From: UBA1801 sp035353395
GTDB taxonomy: Bacteria; Acidobacteriota; Holophagae; Holophagales; Holophagaceae
Direction of reading: 5' to 3'
NCBI GenBank assembly: GCA_035353395.1
Contig: DAOPZL010000020.1
Coordinates: forward strand, 1 to 43,429
Length of the DNA: 43,429 bases
Shown: one piece after another, positions 1 through 7,078 of the stretch
Position numbering within the stretch: the stretch's first letter is position 1
How the letters are laid out: each line of letters opens with the position of its first letter
The notes under the pieces: model-generated
Told to the model about the DNA's origin: nothing
Seen by the model: only the letters and a program-made list of their open reading frames with translations
Database searches by the model: none
Made by a program: the position numbers and the translations under genes

Positions 1-148
1 ACCCCGGGGCCAGCATCCAGAAGGCCCGGCGCCGGCCGACGAGGGGAGCCAGCAGAAATCCCAGCAGAATGGCCGGCACCATGCAGGGGACCGCAAGGAT
101 CCAGACCGCGAGGGGCCTGAGCAGGGGACGCGCCGGGTCGGGAGCCAC
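1..148 (-). CDS. N-terminus of a membrane protein, possibly a PlsC-type acyltransferase (partial)
   Basis: The leftward reading frame starts at a GTG at 148 and runs off the window edge, giving 49 residues. An in-frame TGA lies 18 bases before the GTG, so the start cannot be much further upstream; an in-frame ATG also exists about 22 codons later. The peptide has a short basic, proline-rich start, one hydrophobic helix (roughly residues 14-36), then an arginine cluster (GRRR) and an aromatic stretch. This layout resembles the membrane anchor of 1-acylglycerol-3-phosphate acyltransferases, but the diagnostic HX4D motif would lie outside the window. The family is therefore a guess; only a membrane-anchored N-terminus is visible. 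It is divergent from the prepilin peptidase gene. Confidence 0.4.
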   Translation of the reverse strand, partial: MAPDPARPLLRPLAVWILAVPCMVPAILLGFLLAPLVGRRRAFWMLAPG

Positions 149-287
149 CGGAGAACTCGCGGATCAGGAGACCGGGAACGCCGGCACTGCGGCCGCCGCA
201 GGCGTCAGGAAGGGGTGGGACATGCGCATCGGGACTCCCGGGTATCCTTTCGTGCGTTCATTGTGCCCTGGTCGCATGCCCCTTCGG

Positions 288-293
288 TATTCT
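288..293 (+). promoter_or_regulatory. -10 box of a possibly leaderless pilD transcript
   Basis: TATTCT sits 7 nt before the ATG at 301, so transcription would begin at or next to the start codon. No Shine-Dalgarno is visible before the ATG and no convincing -35 is seen. Similar boxes occur before other genes in this window. Confidence 0.35.
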
Positions 294-300
294 CAAGATC

Positions 301-1218
301 ATGTTCACCATCGATCTTCCCACGTGGTTCCTGTCCGTGCTGCTGGCGCCCTTCGGCCTGATCCTCGGATCCTTCGGCAACGTGCTCATCTACAGGCTGC
401 CCCGGGAAGCGGCGGCGGACCGCAACGTCGTCACGAAGCCCAGCCACTGTCCTGCCTGCAAGACCCCCATCCGCTGGTACCACAACATCCCGCTCCTGAG
501 CTGGCTCTGGCTGGGGGGGAAGTGCGCCGCCTGCGGATGGCGCATCCCCGTCCGCTATCCGCTGGTGGAATTCCTCGCCGGCGCGCTGTTCGCCGGGTCG
601 GTGTGGATCCTCCCCTTCGGGACGCTGATCTGGGCCAAGGGCGTGCTCTGCGGCTATGCCTTGATCGTGCTCTTCTCCACGGACCTGGCCGAGTTCATCC
701 TGCCCGACGCGATCCAGTTCCCGCTCATGGCGCTGGGCGTCCTCTTCACCCTGCCCCAGCTGCTCTGGAGCGGCTGTACGACCCGGCTCGCCGCCGCGGG
801 TTGGAACGTCCTGGTCGTGGAGACCTTCACGAACGGGCTGCAGCCGGCCCCGTCCTGGAGCCTGCCGGGGCCGGTGGTCGGCTGGAAGGCCAGTCTCCTG
901 GGGCTGGTCCTGGGCTACGGAGTCCCGGCGGGACTGAACCAGCTCTACAAATGGATCCGCAAGACGGACGGCCTCGGGATGGGCGACTTCAAGATGCTGG
1001 CCTGGCTCGGCGCCTTCTGGGGCTGGGCGCCCATGGCCGGGATCCTCTTCGGCGGGGCGCTCCTGGGCAGTGCCGTCGGCCTCCCGCTGATGCTGCTGCG
1101 GAAGGCCGGCGGCCAGACCATGCTGCCCTTCGGATGCGCCCTCGCCCTGGCCACGCCCGTGGTCGTCTTCTATGGTCCGGCCATCTGGACGGCCTACCTG
1201 GGCCTGTTGATGCGCTGA
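301..1218 (+). CDS. pilD: Prepilin peptidase / type IV leader peptidase (A24 family)
   Basis: Inner-membrane aspartic protease that cleaves and N-methylates type IV prepilins and pseudopilins. The 305-residue protein has the family order. A first membrane segment carries GSFGNVLIYRLPR (residues 23-35). A cytoplasmic zinc-binding loop holds two CxxC pairs (C50/C53 and C75/C78). Several further membrane helices follow. The catalytic aspartates are D128 in the STDLAEFILPD segment and D229 in the GMGD motif. A roughly 40-residue Trp/Pro-rich insertion (about residues 150-190) separates the two catalytic regions and is longer than in the minimal family members. The ATG at 301 is used because the conserved N-terminal helix begins directly after it; there is no clear Shine-Dalgarno. 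No pilin genes are adjacent, so this peptidase probably serves pilus or type II secretion genes elsewhere. Confidence 0.93.
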   Translation: MFTIDLPTWFLSVLLAPFGLILGSFGNVLIYRLPREAAADRNVVTKPSHCPACKTPIRWYHNIPLLSWLWLGGKCAACGWRIPVRYPLVEFLAGALFAGSVWILPFGTLIWAKGVLCGYALIVLFSTDLAEFILPDAIQFPLMALGVLFTLPQLLWSGCTTRLAAAGWNVLVVETFTNGLQPAPSWSLPGPVVGWKASLLGLVLGYGVPAGLNQLYKWIRKTDGLGMGDFKMLAWLGAFWGWAPMAGILFGGALLGSAVGLPLMLLRKAGGQTMLPFGCALALATPVVVFYGPAIWTAYLGLLMR

Positions 1219-1252
1219 AGGATCCGGCGGGGATCCCGCCGCCTCTCCGGGT

Positions 1253-1666
1253 TCAGCAGGCGTGCGTGGGCTGGCAGATCTCGATCAGCACGCCGCCGGT
1301 CTCGGCGGGATGGATGAAGGCGATGCGGTTGCCGTGGGCGCCCTTGCGCGGGGCCTTGTCGATCATGCGGATGCCCTTGGCCAGGAGTTCCTTCACGGCC
1401 GCGTCGACGTCGTCCACTTCGAAGGCCAGGTGGTGGATGCCGGGTCCCTTCTTCTCGAGGAACTTCCCGATGGGGCCTTCAGGGTCGGTGCTCTCCAGGT
1501 ATTCGAGGGTGCTTTCCCCGACGGGATAGAAGGCGGTGCGGACCTTCTGGTCCGCCACTTCCTCGACGTGCTCGGCCTTGATGCCGAAGATCTTGTCGAG
1601 ACGGTCCATGGCTTCCTGAAGGGTAGGGGACGCGATGCCGAGATGACTGACGCGCAGCAGTTTCAT
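1253..1666 (-). CDS. mce: Methylmalonyl-CoA epimerase
   Basis: Interconverts (2R)- and (2S)-methylmalonyl-CoA in the propionate/succinate pathway in the cytoplasm. The 137-residue length and two halves match the vicinal-oxygen-chelate fold. The N-terminal VSHLGIA segment contributes metal ligand H8, the middle GIHHLAFEV contributes a second histidine, and the C-terminal GGVLIEICQP contributes the glutamate. The ATG at 1666 is preceded by GGAGG at a 5-nt distance, fixing the start. It is the last gene of a leftward run (2553 to 1253), 53 bases after the flavoprotein gene. No mutase subunits are next to it, so the pathway partners must lie elsewhere. Glyoxalase-family relatives are the only alternative, and the metal-ligand pattern favours the epimerase. 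Confidence 0.93.
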   Translation of the reverse strand: MKLLRVSHLGIASPTLQEAMDRLDKIFGIKAEHVEEVADQKVRTAFYPVGESTLEYLESTDPEGPIGKFLEKKGPGIHHLAFEVDDVDAAVKELLAKGIRMIDKAPRKGAHGNRIAFIHPAETGGVLIEICQPTHAC

Positions 1667-1719
1667 GGGATCCTCCGGAGAATAGTTTACGCACCGGGTC
1701 TTGTTTGATCAAATCGCTT

Positions 1720-2193
1720 TCATTTCGGGCGGTTGGACTTGCCGGTGATGCGCTCGATGTCGATGCGCACGACCCGGGTGCCGGCGCCGGTGCCGCGGAT
1801 CGCCTCCTGGACCTTCGCCTCGAGGCCCGGACAGAACCGGTTCCCAAGCAGTTCCAGGGCCCGGCGCTTCTCCGCGGGATCCTCCACCACCCGCGCCCGC
1901 CCGAAGGCGACGGCGCTCTCGTAGAGGGTGGTGATCTCCTCGGGAACGACCTCGGCGCTGGCCACCGCGGTGTAGCAGACCCGCGCCTCGTGGGCGAGGT
2001 TCTCCAGCTTGTGTCCTGCAAGGGCGCAGTGGAAATAGAGCACGTTTCCCGCCAGGACGTGGTTGACGGGCACCCCGTAGGGCCATCCATCCTCTCCCAC
2101 CGTGGCGAGGAATCCATGTTCGGCCCTGGCCATGATCTCCCTGGCCTCGGGTTCGCCGAGCGAACGGTCGGTCCTGCGCATCTTGTGTTCCAT
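1720..2193 (-). CDS. Pyridoxamine 5'-phosphate oxidase-like flavoprotein (NimA-type)
   Basis: A 157-residue split-barrel flavin-binding protein. The N-terminal MRRTDRSL start, the ATVGEDGWPYGVPVNHV strand pair and the LYFHCALAGHKLENL segment are typical of the nitroimidazole-resistance (NimA/NimC) branch of the PNPOx-like superfamily. The histidine in YFHCA corresponds to the cofactor-proximal residue in Nim proteins. Members bind FMN or haem; the physiological substrate is usually unknown. The gene lies 15 bases after the small membrane protein and 53 bases before the epimerase gene, so the three probably share a transcript. A run of GGAGGG lies a few bases before the ATG. True nitroimidazole resistance cannot be inferred from sequence. 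Confidence 0.82.
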   Translation of the reverse strand: MEHKMRRTDRSLGEPEAREIMARAEHGFLATVGEDGWPYGVPVNHVLAGNVLYFHCALAGHKLENLAHEARVCYTAVASAEVVPEEITTLYESAVAFGRARVVEDPAEKRRALELLGNRFCPGLEAKVQEAIRGTGAGTRVVRIDIERITGKSNRPK

Positions 2194-2208
2194 CGCTGCC
2201 CTCCTGGT

Positions 2209-2553
2209 TCAATGGTCCAGCGGCGGGCGCTTCCCGCCAACCCCGAAAAAGGGCAAGGAGGAAGGCGAATCCCCCGGGCGGGCCGTCTCCTCCGATCTGC
2301 GCTTGCGCAGGACGATCCACGTCGCCAGGGTCCAGGTGGGCGCCAGCTCTACAAAGGGCAGGAACTCGAAGACGAAGGAGGGGGCCAGGGCCCAGTGCCA
2401 TCCGACGAGGCGCCAGAGCACGACCATGGCCAGCACGTCGAGGGGGGCTCCGAACCAGGTGCTGAGCGTCCCCGTGACGGGAAGAAGGCCGACCTGGAGC
2501 GCATCCACGAGGATGGCGACGATCCAGGCGGCTCGGGCGCGGGACGGCTTCAT
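2209..2553 (-). CDS. Small membrane protein of unknown function
   Basis: A 114-residue protein with about three hydrophobic helices (roughly residues 8-28, 35-55 and 60-82), a basic RKRR turn after the last one, and a hydrophilic Ser/Pro/Gly-rich tail. Tryptophans are concentrated in the second and third helices. I do not recognise a named family. It is the first gene of the leftward group and is divergent from the zinc-ribbon gene; the 95-base intergenic region carries a good promoter for the rightward gene. The short spacing to the flavoprotein gene suggests co-expression. The coding assignment rests on frame openness, GC-rich third positions and the tight spacing. Confidence 0.65.
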   Translation of the reverse strand: MKPSRARAAWIVAILVDALQVGLLPVTGTLSTWFGAPLDVLAMVVLWRLVGWHWALAPSFVFEFLPFVELAPTWTLATWIVLRKRRSEETARPGDSPSSLPFFGVGGKRPPLDH

Positions 2554-2579
2554 GCCTCCAGTCTATCCCGCGGCATTCC

Positions 2580-2609
2580 TTGACGCTCCTTGCGGGCCTT
2601 ACCTATGCT
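2580..2609 (+). promoter_or_regulatory. Sigma-70-type promoter for the zinc-ribbon gene
   Basis: TTGACG (2580-2585), an 18-nt spacer and TATGCT (2604-2609). It lies about 40 nt before the GGAGG/ATG start at 2649 and so argues against translation starting any earlier in this frame. Confidence 0.55.
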
Positions 2610-2648
2610 TTTCTCATCCATCCAGAGGACACCGATCCGGAGGCCCGC

Positions 2649-3284
2649 ATGGCGCGCATCGAGTTCACCGACAACGTGGAGGACCTCTCCACCGAAACCG
2701 GCTTCCAGTTCAAGTTCTTCTGCGAAGGGTGCGGCAACGGCTACATGTCGAGCTGGAAGGCCAACAAGCTCGGCGTGGCGGGCAGCCTCCTGCGCGGGGC
2801 GGGCAGCCTTTTCGGAGGCATGCTCGGACGCGCCTCGCAGAGCGCCTACGACGTCCAGGATGCCATCGGGGGCCCTGCCCACGACGCCGCCATGACGGAG
2901 GCCGTCAACGAGATCCGACCCCTGTTCGTCCAGTGCAAGCGCTGCGGCAACTGGGTCTGCCGGGAGATCTGCTGGAACGCCGAAAGGAGCCTGTGCAAGA
3001 ACTGCGCGCCCATCCTGCAGCGCGAGCTGGCCGCCCGGCAGGCAGCCATCCAGGTCGAGCAGGCCGAGGAGAAGCTCAGGGCCCAGGACCTCACCGAAGG
3101 GATCAACCTCAAGGCCGAGGCCGTCGCCCTCTGTCCTTCCTGCGGCGAGGAAGCCAAGCCCGGCTCCAAGTTCTGTGGGGCATGCGGAGCCCGGCTGGCC
3201 CCCAAGTCGGAATGCCCCAAGTGCGGCGCCAAGGTGGCCGTGGGGGACAAGTTCTGCCCGGAGTGCGGCCAGAAGATGGCCTGA
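2649..3284 (+). CDS. Zinc-ribbon protein with tandem C-terminal ribbons
   Basis: A 211-residue protein. The ATG at 2649 is chosen because GGAGG ends 6 nt before it and a promoter lies just upstream. The N-terminal half contains CEGCG (about residue 24), then a Gly/Ser-rich stretch with predicted helix, then a treble-clef-like group CKRCG, CREIC and CKNC. A charged helical linker (about residues 130-155) follows. The C-terminus holds two double-zinc-ribbon units, CPSCG...CGACG and CPKCG...CPECG, a common arrangement in proteins annotated as zinc-ribbon domain proteins. Such modules mediate protein or nucleic acid contacts, but no enzyme domain is present, so the role is unknown. The glycosyltransferase gene begins 12 bases after its stop, so they may be co-transcribed. 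Confidence 0.8.
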   Translation: MARIEFTDNVEDLSTETGFQFKFFCEGCGNGYMSSWKANKLGVAGSLLRGAGSLFGGMLGRASQSAYDVQDAIGGPAHDAAMTEAVNEIRPLFVQCKRCGNWVCREICWNAERSLCKNCAPILQRELAARQAAIQVEQAEEKLRAQDLTEGINLKAEAVALCPSCGEEAKPGSKFCGACGARLAPKSECPKCGAKVAVGDKFCPECGQKMA

Positions 3285-3296
3285 CGGCCACGGGAC

Positions 3297-4304
3297 ATGG
3301 GTTCCGCGAGAACGGACATGACGGTGAGATTGTCGCTGCTGAAAGCCATTTATTCGTTGTCGCCCCTGAAATCCGTCAAGAAGGCGATCAAGGATTCGTT
3401 GAGCGTCGAGGAGAAGATCCGGTTTTCCGGAATCAAGTTCATCGACAAGCGGGAAATCGACGCCGCCCTGGATGCTTCGCACGATCCCGGCGTGAGCGGC
3501 CGTGCGGGAAAGCCGGAGATCATCGTCTCCCTGACCTCCTTTCCCGAGCGGATGGACGAACTCCACTACACGATCCATTCCCTGCTGTCGCAGACCTTCA
3601 GGCCGGACCAGGTCGTCCTCTGGTTGTGCCGGAGCCAGTTCCCGGGGCTCGAGAGGGACCTGCCCGGGGCGGTCCTCGCGCTGGCGGCCCGGGGGCTCAC
3701 CATCCGGTTCTGCGAAAAGGACTTACGGTCCTACAAGAAACTGGTCCCCGCGCTGGCCGCCCATCCGGAAGCCGTCATCGTGACGGCCGACGACGACATC
3801 TACTACGATCCAGGCTGGCTGGAACGCTTGGTCAGGATCCATCAGGCATCTCCCGGGACCGTCGTCGCATACGCGGCCAAGGAGATCGCGCTGCGGGAGG
3901 ACGGGACCCCGAAGCCCTACGGCACGTGGCACCGGTACTCGCTCCGCAGGAGGCCCCGGGGTGATTCCGCCTTCATCTTCGCGACGGGCTACGGGGGGAT
4001 CCTGTATCCTCCCGGATCGCTCCATGCGGACGTGGTCCGGGAGGACTTGTTCCTTGGCCTGGCTCCCTATGCCGACGACATCTGGTTCTGGGCGATGAGG
4101 GTCCTGGAAGGCACCGGCATCCGGCTGGTCGGTCCCCGCTTCCAGCGCAGGATGGCCTACGTCAATCCCCAGCGGGAGCTCGGACTATCCACGCAGCTCA
4201 GGCTGGCGAGCTCGAACATCCAGCAGCAGGGGAACGACAGGCAGCTGCGCGCGGTCCTGGGCCACTATCCGGTCCTGGCGGAGAGGTTGTCCCGGCCGTC
4301 CTGA
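3297..4304 (+). CDS. Glycosyltransferase (GT-A fold, DXD type)
   Basis: A 335-residue cytoplasmic or peripheral transferase. Residues from about 60 onward read as a GT-A nucleotide-sugar fold: EIIVSLTSFPERMDELHYTI (first strand and helix), a middle segment ending in VIVTADDDIYYD (the metal-binding DXD around residue 165), and YADDIWFWAMRV further on, which may supply the acidic acceptor-side residues. It resembles stand-alone transferases of LPS or capsule loci, but none of those genes are nearby, and donor and acceptor are unknown. Two ATGs are possible, 3297 and 3318; neither has a strong Shine-Dalgarno, and translational coupling to the gene ending at 3284 is likely. The N-terminal 50 residues are lysine-rich and not part of the fold. 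Confidence 0.8.
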   Translation: MGSARTDMTVRLSLLKAIYSLSPLKSVKKAIKDSLSVEEKIRFSGIKFIDKREIDAALDASHDPGVSGRAGKPEIIVSLTSFPERMDELHYTIHSLLSQTFRPDQVVLWLCRSQFPGLERDLPGAVLALAARGLTIRFCEKDLRSYKKLVPALAAHPEAVIVTADDDIYYDPGWLERLVRIHQASPGTVVAYAAKEIALREDGTPKPYGTWHRYSLRRRPRGDSAFIFATGYGGILYPPGSLHADVVREDLFLGLAPYADDIWFWAMRVLEGTGIRLVGPRFQRRMAYVNPQRELGLSTQLRLASSNIQQQGNDRQLRAVLGHYPVLAERLSRPS

Positions 4305-4311
4305 CCCGGCG

Positions 4312-6855
4312 CTACGAGCCGTTCCTCTGCTTCGCGGCGAGCCAGTTCAGGGCCTCCAGGGGGGACATCCGGTTCAGGTCCAGGGCGTTCAGTTCCTCGC
4401 GCAGGGGATCCGGCTCGGCGTCGAACATGGGAAGGGCCGGCTGCACGGCTTCCGCCTTGCGCCTGGCGGGCTTGATGATGGAGGGCTCCTGGGTGGACGC
4501 CAGGATCCGCTGGGCATGGGTGATCACCGGCCGGGGGAGGCCGGCGAGGCGGGCCACCTGGATCCCGTAGCTGCGGTCGGCGGGGCCCTCGGCGATGCGG
4601 TGCATGAAGAGGAGGTGCTCCTCCCATTCCTGGACCTCCACGTGGAGGTTGCGGATCCGGGGATCGTCGGCGAGCCGGGTGAGCTCGAAGAAGTGGGTCG
4701 CGAAGAGGGTCCGAGGGGATCCGCCGCGCAGGTCGCGCAGGTGCAGGGCGATGGCCTCCGCGAGGGCCAGGCCGTCCCGGGTGGAGGTGCCCCGGCCGAT
4801 CTCGTCCAGGATCACCAGGGAACTGGGCGTCACCTGGTTGAGGATCCGGGCGGTCTCCGTCATCTCGACCATGAAGGTGCTCTGTCCCTTCGCCAGGAAG
4901 TCGCTGGCGCCGATGCGCGTGAAGATCCGGTCCGTGAGGCCGAAGCGCATCAGCTCTGCGGGCACGAAGGAGCCGAGCTGCGCCATGACCACCAGCAGGG
5001 CGGCCGTGCGAAGGAACGTGGACTTCCCGCCCATGTTGGGGCCCGTGACCACGGCCATGGCCTGCTCCGGCCGCAGGTCCAGGTCGTTGGGGATGCACTC
5101 CCGGCCCAGGCGGGCCTCCAGCATGGGATGCCGCGCGCCCGTGAGCTGGAGCCCGCGATCCTCGGCCAGTTCCGGCTTCACCCAGCCGGAGAACCGGGCC
5201 CGCTCAGCCAGGGAGGCGAGGGCGTCCAGCCTTGCGACGGCCTGGGCCAGGCTCGTCAGGTTCGCCCGGTCGTCGAGCACCCGCGCCAGGAGCCGCTTGA
5301 ACTGGACTTCCTCCAGCCTCAGCAGGTCCGTCTCCGCGGAGAGGAGGCGCTGCTCGAAGGCCATCAGCTTCTCGGTCGTGAAACGTTCCGCGTTGGCCAG
5401 GGTCTGCTTGCGGATGAAGTGCGAGGGCGCCGCGGCGAGGTTCGTCCGGGTGATCTCGAAGTAGTAGCCGAAGACCCGGTTGTACTTGATCTTCAGGCTG
5501 CCGATGCCGCTGGCGGAACGTTCCTCCTCCTCCAGCTCCAGCATCACCTGCTTGGCGTCCCGGGCCAGGCGGCGCACGGAATCAAGCTCCGGATCCACGC
5601 CGTCGTTGATGACGCCGCCCTTCTCCAGGTCCAGGGGCGGGGCGTCCGCCAGGCAGCGCTTCAGCTCCGCCAGGAGGTCCGCGCAGAGGGGCGTGTCCTC
5701 GGGCCACAGCTCCAGGGCCTGGGCCTCCTGGAACCAGCCGCCCTCGGAGATCATCGCGGGGAGCCGCTGGAGCTGGGCGAGTCCCTCCCGGAGCTGGCCC
5801 AGCTCGGGAGGCGACGCGAGGCCCAGGGCCACGCGCCCCAGCAGGCGGTCGAGGTCCGGCACGGCGGCCAGGAGCTTCTGGAGGGGCTCCCGCCGACGGT
5901 CCTCCGTCAGCCAGCCCACCTGGGACCAGCGGCGCTCGAGGGGGGCGGCGTCCCGCAAGGGCTGGTCCAGCCAGGCCTTCAGGAGGCGGGAGCCCATGCG
6001 GGTCCTGCAGGCGTCCAGGAGGTGGAGGAGGCTCCCGGCCCGGGTGCCGTCCAGGGTGTTGGCGAAGATCTCCAGGTGCTTGGCCGAGGTCGCGTCCAGC
6101 AGGGGCCCGACGGCCCCCTGCTCCAGGGAGACGCCCTGGATGTGGGCGGGCCGCCCCTTCTGGGTGGCCTCCACCTGGTCCAGCAGGGCTCCGAGGGCGC
6201 CGATGGCCGCCGGGTAGGGGTCCAGGCCGACCCCTTCCAGGTGGGTCCAGCCGAAGAAGGCGAGAATCTGCTGCCGGGCACGTTCCGGTTCGAACCGCCA
6301 TGCAGGGAGGCAGGTCTGGGCGGCCTCGATCTCGAAGGCATCCGGAGAACCCTCGGCCAGGATGAGTTCCTGGGGCGCAAGCCGTTCCAGGGTCGATGCC
6401 AGGCTCTCGGCCCCTTCTCCCGGGATGACCCGGAGCTGGCCCGAGGCCAGCTGGAGCATCGCGATCCCCCAGGCGCTGCCCAGGCGGTGCAGGGCGGCCA
6501 GCCAGCGCCCGTCGTCGTCGAGCCAGGTGCCGGGCGTGATGATGCGCTTGATGGCCCGCGGCAGGAGCCCCTTCACTTCCTCCGGCTTGGCCGTGGGCTC
6601 GGCGATGGCGACGGAGAAGCCCGCGCCCAGGAGCCGCGGCAGGTAGGACTCCAGGGCGAAGTGGGGCACGCCGCACATGGGCGTCTCGGAATCGGTGCCC
6701 TTCCCCCGGGTCGTGAGCGCGATCTCGAGCACGGGCGCGGCCTTGACGGCATCCTCGCCCAGGATCTCGTAGAAGTCCCCCATCCGGGTGAGCAGGATGG
6801 CGTCCCCCGCCTCGCGCTTGAGGCCGGCGATCTGCTGCAGGACGGGAGTGGACAT
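4312..6855 (-). CDS. mutS: DNA mismatch repair protein MutS
   Basis: Recognises mispaired bases and recruits MutL. The 847-residue protein has all MutS parts: mismatch-binding domain with the Phe-X-Glu motif (F28-Y29-E30 in RMGDFYEIL), connector, long lever and clamp helices, and the ABC-type ATPase with Walker A GPNMGGKST starting at about residue 605, Walker B VILDEIGRGTSTRDG, and ATHFFELT. The C-terminal helix-turn-helix tail (SPLEALNWLAAKQ) is kept. The ATG at 6855 is preferred over an in-frame ATG 24 codons upstream because GAGGT lies just before it and the family normally starts a few residues before the QQ-KxxxGD segment. It is a single-gene leftward unit; mutL is not in the window. 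Slight deviation: FYEIL where FYELF is usual. Confidence 0.97.
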   Translation of the reverse strand: MSTPVLQQIAGLKREAGDAILLTRMGDFYEILGEDAVKAAPVLEIALTTRGKGTDSETPMCGVPHFALESYLPRLLGAGFSVAIAEPTAKPEEVKGLLPRAIKRIITPGTWLDDDGRWLAALHRLGSAWGIAMLQLASGQLRVIPGEGAESLASTLERLAPQELILAEGSPDAFEIEAAQTCLPAWRFEPERARQQILAFFGWTHLEGVGLDPYPAAIGALGALLDQVEATQKGRPAHIQGVSLEQGAVGPLLDATSAKHLEIFANTLDGTRAGSLLHLLDACRTRMGSRLLKAWLDQPLRDAAPLERRWSQVGWLTEDRRREPLQKLLAAVPDLDRLLGRVALGLASPPELGQLREGLAQLQRLPAMISEGGWFQEAQALELWPEDTPLCADLLAELKRCLADAPPLDLEKGGVINDGVDPELDSVRRLARDAKQVMLELEEEERSASGIGSLKIKYNRVFGYYFEITRTNLAAAPSHFIRKQTLANAERFTTEKLMAFEQRLLSAETDLLRLEEVQFKRLLARVLDDRANLTSLAQAVARLDALASLAERARFSGWVKPELAEDRGLQLTGARHPMLEARLGRECIPNDLDLRPEQAMAVVTGPNMGGKSTFLRTAALLVVMAQLGSFVPAELMRFGLTDRIFTRIGASDFLAKGQSTFMVEMTETARILNQVTPSSLVILDEIGRGTSTRDGLALAEAIALHLRDLRGGSPRTLFATHFFELTRLADDPRIRNLHVEVQEWEEHLLFMHRIAEGPADRSYGIQVARLAGLPRPVITHAQRILASTQEPSIIKPARRKAEAVQPALPMFDAEPDPLREELNALDLNRMSPLEALNWLAAKQRNGS

Positions 6856-6926
6856 GGGACCTCGCGCCAGGGCACACAGGTCGAGGGGAAGGGCGGGTCC
6901 TGGGCTCGATCCGGGCTGGAACCTCA

Positions 6927-6955
6927 ATTAAACCAGATGAGGGGGGGTAGAAAAA
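6927..6955 (-). promoter_or_regulatory. Candidate mutS promoter
   Basis: On the minus strand TTTTTC and TTTAAT are separated by 17 nt, placing transcription start about 65 nt before the mutS ATG. The -10 is good, the -35 is weak. Confidence 0.3.
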
Positions 6956-6964
6956 AATCTTACG

Positions 6965-6994
6965 TTGCGATCGCGGAATGTAAGTGTCTAAACT
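6965..6994 (+). promoter_or_regulatory. Candidate pckG promoter
   Basis: TTGCGA (6965-6970) and TAAACT (6989-6994), spacing 18, in the AT-richer centre of the mutS-pckG divergent region. It leaves a leader of about 78 nt before the pckG ATG. Confidence 0.35.
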
Positions 6995-7078
6995 ATTGGC
7001 ACCGCACGCGAGCGATTCGAAAGCGCGCGCTGCTGCGGGTTTGAACTGTTTCCGCCCCCATGCGTGGAGAGTGCGCTC